Positions 44,225 through 54,156 are shown, counted from the stretch's first letter. The stretch is DNA of 64,000 bases from Anaerolineaceae bacterium (GCA_002702705.1 PABH01000057.1:116393-180392), one strand, 5' to 3'. A program made the numbers and translations. Notes: generated by a model not told the origin, from the sequence alone.

Positions 44225-45496
44225 ATGTTAAATAAAATCACAAATATTTATCAGGAATTCCCAAAGAAATTCTGGTTGGTGGTTGGCGTATCTTTCATTG
44301 ACAGGGTGGGTGGTACGTTATTATTCCCATTTTTCTCCTTATATCTAACCCAAAAATTCGGGGTAGGTATGACCCAAGCCGGCATTATATTAGGCATCTT
44401 TGCGATCTCTGGTTTATTTGGCGGCATGATCGGCGGCGCACTGACCGATAAATTCGGACGGCGTAAATTGATCTTATTTGGATTAATCTTCAGTGCACTT
44501 TCCACATTAACGCTGGGTTTCGTAAATAATTTTTCAATTCTTTATCCATTAGCTGTAGTAATTGGTTTATTGTCTGATATTGCCGGGCCAGCCCATTTTG
44601 CCATGATTGCAGATATTTTACCGGAAAAACAAAGACAAGAAGGATTTGGTATGATGCGCGTGGTAGGTAACTTAGCCTGGATTATCGGCCCAACCATTGG
44701 TGGTTTTGTTGCCAACCGTTCCTTTTTAGCATTATTTATCATCGATGCGATCACCAGCTGTATTGTGGCCGTTCTGTTTTACCTGCTAATTTCCGAGACA
44801 AAACCAAAAGAAACTGAAGAAGAAGAAAAAAGCAGTTTATGGAAAACATTTAAAGGTTATGGCACTGTTGTTCGAAACGTCGCTTTCATGGCATTTATGG
44901 TAGCTGGGATGTTGATGGGTGTAGTTTACCAACAAATGTATAACTCATTATCTGTATATCTACGAGATTATCACGGCATTAATCCACAAGGATATGGCTT
45001 TTTGTTAACTTCAAGCGCAATAACGGTAATCCTCTTTCAACTATGGACAACCCGAATAATTAAGCATAAACCGCCTTTTGTTATGATGGCATTAGGCACT
45101 TTATTTTATATGGTTGGCTTCAGCATGTTTGGTTTTGTTAGTGCATTTTGGCTATTTACTTCAGCGATTGTGATTATCACAATTGGAGAAATGATCATTA
45201 TGCCAACATCCCAGGCATTGGCAGCAAATTTTGCGCCCGCTGATGCACGCGGAAGATATATGGCCGTATTCGGGTTAACCTGGATGCTTCCAGCCACAAT
45301 TGGTCCCAGTGCGGCAGGTGTAATCCTTGATAACTATAATCCCAACTTGTTATGGTATTTAGGTGGGATTTTATGTGCAGTATCCGCACTTAGTTACCTG
45401 GCTTTGCATTTACGATTGGGGAAACAAGAACGGTTTGCCCCAGCCCCATTGATCGATTCTCAGGGAGAAAGTGCAAGCGAAAGTATGCCAGCTTAA
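44225..45496 (+). CDS. MFS transporter
   Basis: A 423-residue major facilitator with about 12 helices. Motif A in loop 2-3 reads GALTDKFGRRK; a central cytoplasmic loop (ETKPKETEEEEKSS) divides the halves. The class is drug:H+ antiporter-like (MdtH/YfcJ type), but the substrate is unknown. SD AAGAGG 4 nt before ATG and TATACT near 44188-44193 as likely -10. Confidence 0.88.
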   Translation: MLNKITNIYQEFPKKFWLVVGVSFIDRVGGTLLFPFFSLYLTQKFGVGMTQAGIILGIFAISGLFGGMIGGALTDKFGRRKLILFGLIFSALSTLTLGFVNNFSILYPLAVVIGLLSDIAGPAHFAMIADILPEKQRQEGFGMMRVVGNLAWIIGPTIGGFVANRSFLALFIIDAITSCIVAVLFYLLISETKPKETEEEEKSSLWKTFKGYGTVVRNVAFMAFMVAGMLMGVVYQQMYNSLSVYLRDYHGINPQGYGFLLTSSAITVILFQLWTTRIIKHKPPFVMMALGTLFYMVGFSMFGFVSAFWLFTSAIVIITIGEMIIMPTSQALAANFAPADARGRYMAVFGLTWMLPATIGPSAAGVILDNYNPNLLWYLGGILCAVSALSYLALHLRLGKQERFAPAPLIDSQGESASESMPA

Positions 45497-45580
45497 AAGA
45501 GAGAATTCATCACGGTTGTATCGTATAAAAAATTAAATCTCACCTATAATTATGTATAAGATTTTATAAGGAGGTATGGT

Positions 45581-46264
45581 ATGCGTTATGCAATATCGGG
45601 AACCGTTTTACAATCATTAGAAGTTGAATTAAGTCAGGGTGAAGCCATGTTCACAGAATCTGGTGGTATGGCTTGGATGACAGAAGGTATTGATATGAAT
45701 ACCAATACGAGGGGCGGCTTAATGTCCGGGTTGGGTCGTGCACTTGCTGGTGAATCTCTTTTTATGACCACCTATACTTGTACAGCCCCACAGTCCAGTA
45801 TCACTTTCACGCCAGAAGCTCCCGGTAAAGTTTTACCGGTCCAATTGGGAGCCAATCAAGTCATCATCGCACAAAAAGACGCCTTCATGTGTGCTCAAAA
45901 CTCCGTAAAAATGGAGATGCATTTCCGAAAACGACTCGGCGCAGGTCTGTTTGGTGGTGAAGGGTTTATTCTCCAAAAACTCACCGGACCAGGCATGGTG
46001 TTTTTAGAAATTCCAGGTGAGGTAAAAGAGTATAATCTCGCTGCAGGACAAGTATTAAAAATAGACCCAGGCCATATTGCCGCTTTTGACCCATCAGTAA
46101 ACTATGATATCACCATGATGAAAGGTCTTAAAAATATCGTTTTTTCCGGTGAAGGTCTTTTCCTGGCAACACTGCGCGGACCAGGTAGGGTTTGGTTACA
46201 AACCATGCCAATATCAAATTTGGCTCAAAAATTAATGAAATACATGCCAACCAAAAGCAGTTAA
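45581..46264 (+). CDS. AIM24/TIGR00266-family protein
   Basis: A 227-residue all-beta protein with Gly-rich turns. Sequence: MRYAISGTVLQSLEVELSQG, then SGGMAWMTEGIDMNT, GLGRALAGESLFMTTY, LQKLTGPGMVFLEIPG and LATLRGPGRVWLQTMP, the family's repeated trimer-forming motifs. Function in bacteria is unclear; possible membrane-stress role. Strong SD AAGGAGG; a perfect palindromic terminator follows 24 nt after the stop. Confidence 0.9.
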   Translation: MRYAISGTVLQSLEVELSQGEAMFTESGGMAWMTEGIDMNTNTRGGLMSGLGRALAGESLFMTTYTCTAPQSSITFTPEAPGKVLPVQLGANQVIIAQKDAFMCAQNSVKMEMHFRKRLGAGLFGGEGFILQKLTGPGMVFLEIPGEVKEYNLAAGQVLKIDPGHIAAFDPSVNYDITMMKGLKNIVFSGEGLFLATLRGPGRVWLQTMPISNLAQKLMKYMPTKSS

Positions 46265-46288
46265 TTGGTAATTGCTAAAACTATTACC

Positions 46289-46323
46289 GACGAGATGGAA
46301 TTCCATCTCGTCTTTTTTTATTT
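46289..46323 (+). terminator. Intrinsic terminator after the AIM24 gene
   Basis: A 24-bp perfect palindrome, GACGAGATGG-AATT-CCATCTCGTC (46289-46312), followed by TTTTTTTATTT. It sits between convergent genes; only the rightward side has a good T-tract. Confidence 0.88.
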
Positions 46324-47023
46324 ACAAACCATAATTTTCCAATAAATTGCTATCCGGTATGATTTGACTTGTAGGCCCATCAACCACTACCTGGCCCCGA
46401 TACATTATTACCGTCCGAGGCAATATCTTCTCAACCAAATCCAAATCATGCGTCGCGATCAACATTGTTTGAGGTAATTGCTGTAACAAGTTTATCAATT
46501 CTCTTCTAGCTCTTGGGTCTAAACCTGATGTTGGTTCATCCATTACCAGAAATTCTGGCTGCATTGATAAAACGGTTGCGATCGATACCCTTTTTTTCTC
46601 ACCGATACTAAGATAGTAAGAATTTCGATCGATATAATCTTGCATTCCAACCATGGATAATGCTTCTGCAACGCGTTTTTTTACCTCTTGTTTATTTAAT
46701 CCTTGATAAATTGGTCCATAAGCCACATCTTCATATACGGTAGAAGAAAATAATTGATCATCAGGGTTTTGAAATACAACCCCCACTTTGCCCCGAATTC
46801 TTTTTAGGTTTTTTTTCTCAACCGTCATTCCTAGAATATTTACATCACCTTCACCAATTAAAATCCCGTTTAAATGATGAATGAGGGTGGACTTACCGGC
46901 ACCATTTGCCCCAACCAAAGCCACCTTTTCTCCAGGAAGAATCGTCAGGTCAACTCCATTCAATCCTATTTGTTGGTCGGGATAACGGTAACTTAATGAT
47001 TTAATCCTGATAACATAACTCAA
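46322..47023 (-). CDS. cbiO: CbiO, ATPase of the cobalt/nickel ECF transporter
   Basis: A 233-residue ATPase: Walker A GANGAGKST, Q-loop VFQNPDDQLF, signature LSIGEKKR, Walker B EFLVMDEPTSGLDP. Start taken as TTG 47023 overlapping the cbiQ stop (TTGA), with GGTGGTG before it, giving MSYVIRIKSLSYRYP; a longer frame inside cbiQ is rejected. It powers CbiMQ. Confidence 0.88.
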   Translation of the reverse strand: MSYVIRIKSLSYRYPDQQIGLNGVDLTILPGEKVALVGANGAGKSTLIHHLNGILIGEGDVNILGMTVEKKNLKRIRGKVGVVFQNPDDQLFSSTVYEDVAYGPIYQGLNKQEVKKRVAEALSMVGMQDYIDRNSYYLSIGEKKRVSIATVLSMQPEFLVMDEPTSGLDPRARRELINLLQQLPQTMLIATHDLDLVEKILPRTVIMYRGQVVVDGPTSQIIPDSNLLENYGL

Positions 47024-47829
47024 AAGGCACCACCAAAATAAAGGCTCAATACGAATAAACAAACACAAATCAGAATACCAATTAACAAGATATGGATCTC
47101 TTTCCGAGATAAAACCCGGTCATTATCCATCCTCACTTCACCATCATACCCTCTTGATAACATCGCCATATAGACTCGATCACTACGCTCAATGGAACGC
47201 AGCAATAAATTACCTGCCATATAACCAGTTACCTGTGCTCGCCAAATCATACTTCCGCCGCTGTGAAAATCAGGTAGATCAGAGCTTCTGGACGAGCGAG
47301 CAACCAGAAGACGTTTTGCTTCCGCTACAAGAACAAATAAATATCGCCACATTAACCCAATGACAGCCACCAATAATTTTGGAATTTTCATCCATCGTAA
47401 TCCTTTTAATATCCCTTCAAATTTTGTCGTTGATACCAAAATGATGGCTGCCTGAATGGAAAACCAGGCTTTTAGCACAATACTTAATAAACGTTCTAAA
47501 CCTTCCCAACTAGCGGTAAAAGAAAAACCCAATAGAGTTATCTCAAACCAGGTATTTCCCCTGATCGAAAATAATAATGGAAACACAGCAATTACAAATG
47601 GAAGAACCCATAAGGAACGTTTTAATAACTTCTTAATTCCTATTCCGGAAACAACTGCTAATGAAAGATTAACGGAAAATAAAATTGGGAAAACAACCCA
47701 AACCGCATGCGGAATCAAATTAATTGTTAATATATAAACAAACACCAGACTCAATTTGATACGCGAATCTAACCTGTGAGCCGGACTCTCCAATTGTATG
47801 TATGGATTTAGAGGTTGGCTGTTACTCAA
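47020..47829 (-). CDS. cbiQ: CbiQ, transmembrane coupling protein of the ECF transporter
   Basis: A 269-residue T-component with about five membrane helices and the coupling-helix Ala-Arg-Gly motifs, here AKRLLVARSSRSSD and YMAMLSRGYDGEV. It couples CbiO ATP hydrolysis to the CbiM substrate component. It overlaps cbiM by 8 bp and cbiO by 4 bp. Confidence 0.9.
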   Translation of the reverse strand: MSNSQPLNPYIQLESPAHRLDSRIKLSLVFVYILTINLIPHAVWVVFPILFSVNLSLAVVSGIGIKKLLKRSLWVLPFVIAVFPLLFSIRGNTWFEITLLGFSFTASWEGLERLLSIVLKAWFSIQAAIILVSTTKFEGILKGLRWMKIPKLLVAVIGLMWRYLFVLVAEAKRLLVARSSRSSDLPDFHSGGSMIWRAQVTGYMAGNLLLRSIERSDRVYMAMLSRGYDGEVRMDNDRVLSRKEIHILLIGILICVCLFVLSLYFGGAF

Positions 47830-48790
47830 AATCAGTTTCTCGCTGCGGCAGTTGTTTTTTTCTTTGATTCATCATAACGAAAATTACACCAAACACAATA
47901 ACAGCACCAATCAGTCCAGCAAAAATTGTTGCCACAGCTTCGTTATGAAGTCCCGGCAGCAAATAATCAGGAATAATTTGATAGGTTGATTCTTTAGCAA
48001 AATTTAAAAAGGCTGCTGTTTCTGCCACCCATTCCAATCCATCGGGATGTGAAGAAGCAAGTGGAGATAAAACAGCTAATAAAACGGTCAAAATCACACC
48101 AGCAACAACAATACCAGAATTAGCGTTTTTCGCTTCATTCGGATGGGTCACCAAATCAGGTCTGTTGATATATAAAAATAATACTGCCCCCAATGTAATT
48201 AAGCCTTCGCCAATCCCGATTAAAGCATGAATGCCAGCCATTGCAGGAACGGCAATTTGAACAGGAGACGTGCCAGAAATCGCCAATTCCAGTCCTGCCG
48301 CTAAAGAAGCAATAAAAATGGAAAGCCACCCAGCAATAAAGCTTCCACCTAACAGGTATTTTTTACGGTTTTGGAATATTTTTCGAATAAATTGCATAAC
48401 CATCGCAGATAACACAACACCAAGAATGCCCATGTTAAAGATATTTGCCCCTAACACCAATAATCCACCATCTTGAAAAACCAGAGCTTGAATGGAAACA
48501 ACGCTTGTCATCACTAAGATGGCTGCCCAAGGACCAACGATTATTGTCGCCAATGCAGCACCCATTAAATGCCCTGAAGTTCCTCCGGTAACAGTAAAGT
48601 TCAACATTTGGCCTGCAAAAATAGCCGCCGCCAACACACCCATTAAGGGAACTTCTCGCTCACCAATGACTTGATTAACCTTTCTTAAAGCAAAACCAAT
48701 CCCACCGATTGAAATGAGCCAGAAAAAAACCGAAACCACAACAGACAAAAAACCGTCAGGAATATGCATTGGAAGGGGTGATAACAACAT
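47822..48790 (-). CDS. cbiM: CbiM with fused CbiN-like PDGLE domain, cobalt/nickel substrate component
   Basis: A 322-residue membrane protein: MHIPDGFLS near the N-terminus holds the metal-binding Met-His, followed by GTSGHLMGAALATI and the GVGEG-like GIGEGLITLG. After a short linker SSHPDGLEWVAE is the PDGLE motif, so CbiN function is fused. SD AGGAG is best placed for a start 7 codons before MHIPDG (48790), whereas the known metal site needs a free MHIPDG N-terminus (48769); one of the two must be wrong, or trimming occurs. Supplies cobalt for cobalamin, as needed by NrdJ. Confidence 0.9.
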   Translation of the reverse strand: MLLSPLPMHIPDGFLSVVVSVFFWLISIGGIGFALRKVNQVIGEREVPLMGVLAAAIFAGQMLNFTVTGGTSGHLMGAALATIIVGPWAAILVMTSVVSIQALVFQDGGLLVLGANIFNMGILGVVLSAMVMQFIRKIFQNRKKYLLGGSFIAGWLSIFIASLAAGLELAISGTSPVQIAVPAMAGIHALIGIGEGLITLGAVLFLYINRPDLVTHPNEAKNANSGIVVAGVILTVLLAVLSPLASSHPDGLEWVAETAAFLNFAKESTYQIIPDYLLPGLHNEAVATIFAGLIGAVIVFGVIFVMMNQRKKQLPQRETDFE

Positions 48791-48949
48791 TCAAAACTCC
48801 TATCAGATTTTGGAAAAGATTTAATTACCACTTTTAGAAAATAATTATAATGCCGAAATTTACGCTGGAAGACAACGGTTACATAGTTTTTTATTTGGTC
48901 AGCTTCATGTAAAATAAGGTTATCATTTAATTTCTTTAAAGGAAAAAAC

Positions 48950-49591
48950 ATGGCAAATCATTTAGTACTTGTAGCAGGCAATATTGGTTCCGGTAAAACT
49001 TCTTTAACGGAAAGAATTGGTGCTCGATTAGGTTGGCGAACAGCTTATGAATCCGTTTCCGATAATCCTTATCTACCGGATTTTTACGCGGATATGTCAA
49101 AATGGTCATTCCATTTACAGGTTTTCTTTTTAGGTCACCGCGCCGAACAACACTTGGAAATGGCACGTGATCCCAGATCTGCAATTATTGACCGCAGTAT
49201 TTACGAGGATGCATACATTTTCGCTCGTGCCCTGCATGATATGGGCAATATCAGTGAACGCGATTATCAGACCTATCGCATTGTCTTTGATCAAATTGTG
49301 CAGACTCTTCCCCCACCCTCCTTGTTGGTTTATCTCAAAGCCCCAGTTGACGTTTTGGTGGAACGTATTCGACTGCGTGGTCGCTCTATGGAAAGTGCCA
49401 TTGACCCAAATTACTTAAAACGTTTGGAAAGTTATTATGACGATTGGATGCAATCCTTTGATTTTTGTCCGGTCTTAACCATTCGTACAGATGATTTAGA
49501 TTTTGTACATACTCCAAAACATCTTGACCTGGTGGTTAAACGAATTCAAGATAAATTAACAGGTAAAGAGGAAATGGTGTTTGTTGACTAA
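48950..49591 (+). CDS. Deoxynucleoside kinase
   Basis: A 213-residue P-loop kinase of the dNK/dGK family: AGNIGSGKTSLTERI, DRSIYEDAYIFARALHDMG and VYLKAPVDVLVERIRLRGR (lid). It phosphorylates deoxynucleosides for salvage. Divergent from cbiM; SD AAAGGAA 6 nt before ATG. The stop overlaps the next gene's region closely. Confidence 0.93.
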   Translation: MANHLVLVAGNIGSGKTSLTERIGARLGWRTAYESVSDNPYLPDFYADMSKWSFHLQVFFLGHRAEQHLEMARDPRSAIIDRSIYEDAYIFARALHDMGNISERDYQTYRIVFDQIVQTLPPPSLLVYLKAPVDVLVERIRLRGRSMESAIDPNYLKRLESYYDDWMQSFDFCPVLTIRTDDLDFVHTPKHLDLVVKRIQDKLTGKEEMVFVD

Positions 49592-49592
49592 A

Positions 49593-50342
49593 ATGCAAAA
49601 AAACCTGGTAGTACCCGGTCGGAAAAAGCCATACGTAATGGCACATCGCGGTAACCAAGCCCTTTGCCCGGAAAATACAATCGCCTCTTTTCAACAAGCC
49701 ATCCATGACGGGGCAGATATTCTCGAAACGGACTTACAAATCAGTGCGGATGGTGTTTTTATGTGTATTCACGACAGCACATTGGACCGTACGACAAATG
49801 CTTCTGGACTGGTTAGTGATTATCCCCTAGAGAAACTAAAAACCTTTTCCGCCTGGAATCATCGTCAAGGTTTTGAAAAAGAAACCATTCCAACCCTGGA
49901 AGAATTAGCAGCCATTCTCCCTCCGGACGTTGCTCTGGCTTTAGAATTAAAAACAGATGCTTTTCTAAACGAAGATATTGCGAATCAATTGATTCAAGCC
50001 TTACAAACCTATGGTGTCTTGAACCGCTGTCTGGTCATCTCTTTTTCAAAAGCACGAGTATTAACCATCCATCGGCTCGCACCAGATATTCCGGCCGGAT
50101 TAATTACCATGTCCGGATTAAGACCAGACCCAGACATGCAGATCGTAGGTCCTTTCTGGCCATTATTGTTTTTAAACCCCTTTTATATGAAACGGGCAAA
50201 ACGGCAAGAGCAAATTGTCTGTCCTTTAGACCCTGCACCAGAACCCCGTTTATGGTTTTATCAAAGGATTAAAGTCGATGCAGTCTTAACCGATAATCCC
50301 CAAATCACTTGTAAAAAAATCCGCAAGTATGAAAATAACTGA
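49593..50342 (+). CDS. Glycerophosphodiester phosphodiesterase
   Basis: A 249-residue GDPD-type TIM-barrel enzyme: MAHRGNQALCPENT (His/Arg, Glu), ILETDLQISADGVFMCIHD (Glu, Asp, His) and LALELKTD supply the metal and catalytic residues. It releases glycerol-3-phosphate from glycerophosphodiesters, the inducer of GlpP. No signal peptide, so cytoplasmic. It follows the deoxynucleoside kinase by 1 nt without its own SD. Confidence 0.92.
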   Translation: MQKNLVVPGRKKPYVMAHRGNQALCPENTIASFQQAIHDGADILETDLQISADGVFMCIHDSTLDRTTNASGLVSDYPLEKLKTFSAWNHRQGFEKETIPTLEELAAILPPDVALALELKTDAFLNEDIANQLIQALQTYGVLNRCLVISFSKARVLTIHRLAPDIPAGLITMSGLRPDPDMQIVGPFWPLLFLNPFYMKRAKRQEQIVCPLDPAPEPRLWFYQRIKVDAVLTDNPQITCKKIRKYENN

Positions 50343-50357
50343 TGGAATGATACACAA

Positions 50358-51215
50358 ATGACAATTATTATCCGTTCCTTTGAATCAAGAGCCGATGTTT
50401 TGTTTGCTGAAAGCCTTACACAAAAAGAAAACTGGCGCAGTGAAACAATCCAAGAAATTAACATACTATTTGAATATGACCCGTCAGGTTGTTTGATCGC
50501 CGAAAAAGACAATCAGCCAGTTGGAATATGTATTGCCACCGCTTACAAAAATAATGGTTCTATTGGAGAATTGATCGTTTCTCCTTCAGCTCGGCGTTCT
50601 GGAATAGGGCATCAATTAATGTCAATTGCCATCCAATATTTACAGAACAAGGGCATTCGGCAGATTTATCTTGATGCCGTACTCAAGGCAGTACCGTTAT
50701 ATGAAGGATTTGGGTTCGAGAAAATCACTCGTTCTTTAAGGTTTTTTGGACAGGTGCCCGCAATTTCGTCACCTGATGTTTTCCCAATTACTTTAAATGA
50801 ATTACCAGCTATTTTGGAAATAGATCAAAACGTATTTGGTGAAAACCGCAGCTTTTTTTTGAAAAAACGAATTCAAAATTACCCGCATTTAAATTATTAC
50901 CTAAAAAACAATCAGGGCATCCAATCCTATTTGTTTGGTCGTCAGGGTCGCGGCGGCTGGATAACGGTAGGTCCTTGGATCAACTTACAAACGGCCGAGA
51001 TAGGACTGTCGTTATTACATCATTTTCAGTATCAAATTGGAAACCAACCCTTCTCAATGGGGGTATTAGCCACGAATCAATCTGCTGTACAAATCATTGT
51101 TGTGAACGGATTAATGCCGCAACCAGACCCACCCATTAGAATGGCTTTAAATACCCAGGAAAATCTGGGCAGTTCCTATCAAAACTATGCTATCGGTTCT
51201 CCTGCAAAAGGGTAA
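50358..51215 (+). CDS. GNAT-family acetyltransferase, two-domain
   Basis: A 285-residue protein. The N-terminal GNAT domain has IGELIVSPSARRSGIGHQLMS (acetyl-CoA loop RRSGIG) and YLDAVLKAVPLYEGFGFEK. A second half from about residue 140 has a further GNAT-like fold (GWITVGPWINLQ, GVLATNQSAVQIIVVNGL), resembling Acetyltransf_18-type proteins. The substrate is unknown. Starts 15 nt after the phosphodiesterase stop. Confidence 0.85.
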   Translation: MTIIIRSFESRADVLFAESLTQKENWRSETIQEINILFEYDPSGCLIAEKDNQPVGICIATAYKNNGSIGELIVSPSARRSGIGHQLMSIAIQYLQNKGIRQIYLDAVLKAVPLYEGFGFEKITRSLRFFGQVPAISSPDVFPITLNELPAILEIDQNVFGENRSFFLKKRIQNYPHLNYYLKNNQGIQSYLFGRQGRGGWITVGPWINLQTAEIGLSLLHHFQYQIGNQPFSMGVLATNQSAVQIIVVNGLMPQPDPPIRMALNTQENLGSSYQNYAIGSPAKG

Positions 51216-51227
51216 CCAGTAATTAAC

Positions 51228-52439
51228 TTAATTATTTGGTGCGGGCACAGGTAAAAAATCTGGTGCTGCAGTTGGATAAATTTTAGGTGTTGGTTCAAAA
51301 TTTGGAATACTTTTTGGCAATTTGATCTCTATCGCATCATTGTTGGATAAATCAATTTTTTCACTTTCTTGTTGAATTTGAACGCCATTGAATCTTAATT
51401 GGTAAATATCTGACAGAGTAGATACATCTTTAAACAACAACGTTACCTGGTGACAACCTTCCTTAACACATTTTTCGATTACTGCCTGATAACTTCTTTG
51501 AAATTCATCTGTAATAATCGTTTGTGATAAACTCGATTCAACCCAAGATATTCCTTCATTATTTTGGTCCGGTTTTAATGACAGCTGAACATGCATTCCT
51601 TGCTGATCTCTAAATGCGGCTTCTACACAAATATTAATTTTTTCTTGAACTATTGAACAAGGATAGATATCCGCCTCACCAATATCGTAACTTGAGTTTG
51701 ATACCATCACCATTGTTGGAGCTAAACCAGCAAATTGAGACTTTATCCAATTTATTTTGATTATAATTTCTGAATTAATCACCAATGATGGATGATCTTC
51801 TTGTGTAAACTCTTGAGCAAATTGAACGGTATAATTCCCTGACCCGTCTGAGGAGATGACATTCCCTTCCTGTAATGAGTTCTCAAAATCCATCATGATT
51901 GATAACGGAAGTCCATTCTCTCCTAGATCGGTTTTAATCCAAAGGATTGTCTCATTTTCCTGCGAAAATCCCTGGTTTATTTCTACGTATTTTTGGTCAT
52001 TTTTTATTCGAAGGGGACCTTCCAATAAAAATGTATTTGATAATTTAAAAAATCCATAATCCGGCAAAAAACCATATCCAAGAGATCGATTGACGCTAGC
52101 AAGGGCAGATTGATTGACAAAAAATACTGTCGTAAAAATCAAAATCAAAACTGCAAAAATTGAAAAAGCCCATATCGGAAACATCAACCCTTGTTGTTTG
52201 TATTTTTTTTGTTTGGATTGGTTAGGGTTCTTTTTTGCACCTAGCATTCTTGCTTGTTGATTAAGTTGACTTTTTAAATTTTGTTTAAAGGTTGCAGAAA
52301 CAGGTAATTTTATTTCAGATAAATGGTTAATGATCTCCCAATCTTTTTCCATTTCTCCATGAACCGTTTGTCTTTCACCCAAACAGATTTGACCATCGAC
52401 CAGATTCCAAAACAGTTCGATAAACTCTTTTTTATCCAT
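51228..52439 (-). CDS. Single-pass membrane protein, putative anti-sigma factor
   Basis: A 403-residue protein. ATG 52439 follows AAGGAG by 7 nt and overlaps the sigma-factor stop by 8 bp; an ATG 6 codons earlier is less well placed. Cytoplasmic region of about 85 residues, one membrane helix (MFPIWAFSIFAVLILIFTTVFF), then about 290 residues outside with a Pro-rich end (TPKIYPTAAPDFLPVPAPNN). No zinc-binding HxxxCxxC motif is seen, so it is not a classic ZAS anti-sigma; partnership rests on gene order. Confidence 0.75.
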   Translation of the reverse strand: MDKKEFIELFWNLVDGQICLGERQTVHGEMEKDWEIINHLSEIKLPVSATFKQNLKSQLNQQARMLGAKKNPNQSKQKKYKQQGLMFPIWAFSIFAVLILIFTTVFFVNQSALASVNRSLGYGFLPDYGFFKLSNTFLLEGPLRIKNDQKYVEINQGFSQENETILWIKTDLGENGLPLSIMMDFENSLQEGNVISSDGSGNYTVQFAQEFTQEDHPSLVINSEIIIKINWIKSQFAGLAPTMVMVSNSSYDIGEADIYPCSIVQEKINICVEAAFRDQQGMHVQLSLKPDQNNEGISWVESSLSQTIITDEFQRSYQAVIEKCVKEGCHQVTLLFKDVSTLSDIYQLRFNGVQIQQESEKIDLSNNDAIEIKLPKSIPNFEPTPKIYPTAAPDFLPVPAPNN

Positions 52440-53004
52440 TGGCATTCTCCTTGCCATCCAATTTCTCTCGCAGTTCCCGAATGGTACGAAACAAAATCAC
52501 AGCTACATTTTGTTCGGTTAAACCAGTGATTTCCCCGATTTGGCGATTTGAAAAACAACCTGCAAATTTCAAGGCGATTAATTCCTTTTTCCGTTCAGAT
52601 AATTCTTGAACATGGCGAATTAAATCTATTTTGATTTCATCATTTATTATTTTTATTTCAGCAGGATCATCCTTTGTTGCAAGATATTCAATATTTTCAG
52701 TTGGTAATATTTCAATACGATTAAGATTATTTAAATATCGGTTACAAATATTTCTAGCAATTCCAAATAACCAGGCAGGAAATTCCCCTCTCTTAAAATC
52801 ATACTGGTGAATTTTTGTTAATGCGTTTTCAAAAGTTTGTGCTGTTAAATCCTCACATACATCAGGGTAGTAATAAAAACGATAGTTAAAATAACGCCAA
52901 ATCCGGTCAAAATACCGTTCATATAACTTGATAAATGCCGCCGGATTTTGCAGGGATTCTTTAACAATTTGTGTGTCACTTTGTTCTGATTGTTTCATAC
53001 CCAA
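52432..53004 (-). CDS. Sigma-70-family (ECF-type) RNA polymerase sigma factor
   Basis: A 190-residue sigma factor with region 2 (AAFIKLYERYFDRIWRYFNYRF ... EDLTAQTFENALTKI ... FPAWLFGIARNICNRYLN) and region 4 (LSERKKELIALKFAGCF ... QIGEITGLTEQNVAVILFRTIRELREKL). The membrane protein downstream overlaps it by 8 bp, so they are made together, the usual layout for a sigma factor and its membrane-bound inhibitor. Confidence 0.93.
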   Translation of the reverse strand: MGMKQSEQSDTQIVKESLQNPAAFIKLYERYFDRIWRYFNYRFYYYPDVCEDLTAQTFENALTKIHQYDFKRGEFPAWLFGIARNICNRYLNNLNRIEILPTENIEYLATKDDPAEIKIINDEIKIDLIRHVQELSERKKELIALKFAGCFSNRQIGEITGLTEQNVAVILFRTIRELREKLDGKENANG

Positions 53005-53112
53005 GCAAACCTGATGATTATATCTATTTAATACTATCAGATTTACAAAGAAGTATTACAAAAATGAAAAAAAGAACCTTGGCTTTGTTTAGTGATTCGA
53101 GTTAATACCAAA

Positions 53113-54153
53113 TTACTTTCTTAAATAATGAATAGAACTTAACTCCCCTAACCGTTGGGCAGCCGTTTCCGGGGTGATATCCCGCTGTGGCATACTCATC
53201 ATTTCATAACCCACCATAAATTTTTTCACGGTAGCAGAACGCAATAAGGGCGGGTAAAAATGCACATGCAAATGCTGTCCTGGATATTCCTTTCCATCCG
53301 TAGGCGCCTGGTGAAATCCCATTGAATAGGGAAAAGAAACTTCAAATAAATTATCATAACGGGTCGTAACTTTTTGAAGAATATCCGCCATTCCACGTTT
53401 TTCCTCTTGAGTAAGCTCAGGCAGAGAACCCACATGCCTGTGAGCAATCACTAAGATTTCAAACGGCCAGATTGCCCAATAAGGAACCAAGGCCGTAAAA
53501 TCTTCATTTTGCACAACAATCCTTTCCTGGAGTTCCTGTTCTTTTTTAAGGTACTCTCCTAATAAGGATCGTCCATGTTTTTGATAATAATCAGCTTGGA
53601 TGGTTAATTCTTTTTGTGGTTCATTGGGAATATAACGGGTAGACCAGACCTGACTGTGCGGGTGTGGCTGGGAACAGCCCATTTCTTCCCCTTTGTTTTC
53701 AAAAACTTGCACATAATTAATGAAATCATAAGCACCCAATTCTTCAGTCTGATCACTCCAGGTTTCGACCACAGCTGTCGCATCGTCTAATGACATTAAT
53801 GGATAACTTAAATCGTGTCGGGGAGAAAAACAAATTACCCGACATAAACCACTCTCTTCATCGGCCTCAAACAAACCATCATCAATAGAAGCTACTTCCC
53901 CATTTTCGGGGGGGATAATGGCGGCAAAATCGTTATCAAATACAAATGTTTTTTGATAATCCGGATTTTGAAAACTGCCACCGGAACGCGAATTACCCGG
54001 GCATAAATAACAATTCGGATCATAGGACGGTAATACGGCAACTTGTGGTTTACCCACCTGACCGGACCAGGGACGTTTGGCTCGCTGCGGTGAAACCAAA
54101 ACCCATTCACCGGTTAAGATATTCTTTCTACGATGTGGTCTTTCAAAATCCAT
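53113..54153 (-). CDS. galT: Galactose-1-phosphate uridylyltransferase
   Basis: A 346-residue Leloir enzyme that swaps UMP between UDP-glucose and galactose-1-phosphate. CYLCPGN supplies the zinc-ligand cysteines. [13 protein letters not shown] carries the catalytic His-Pro-His, and [17 protein letters not shown] and [13 protein letters not shown] supply further histidines. Directly downstream of the GH42 gene (3-nt gap), so a galactose-releasing pathway is implied. No galactokinase is in the window. Confidence 0.94.
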   Translation of the reverse strand: MDFERPHRRKNILTGEWVLVSPQRAKRPWSGQVGKPQVAVLPSYDPNCYLCPGNSRSGGSFQNPDYQKTFVFDNDFAAIIPPENGEVASIDDGLFEADEESGLCRVICFSPRHDLSYPLMSLDDATAVVETWSDQTEELGAYDFINYVQVFENKGEEMGCSQPHPHSQVWSTRYIPNEPQKELTIQADYYQKHGRSLLGEYLKKEQELQERIVVQNEDFTALVPYWAIWPFEILVIAHRHVGSLPELTQEEKRGMADILQKVTTRYDNLFEVSFPYSMGFHQAPTDGKEYPGQHLHVHFYPPLLRSATVKKFMVGYEMMSMPQRDITPETAAQRLGELSSIHYLRK

Positions 54154-54156
54154 TTA

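Noticed and set aside
48791..48949. Cobalamin or NiCo riboswitch before cbiM, also checked before nrdR
   Set aside because: No B12-box-like conserved core or characteristic G-rich junctions were seen in either region.
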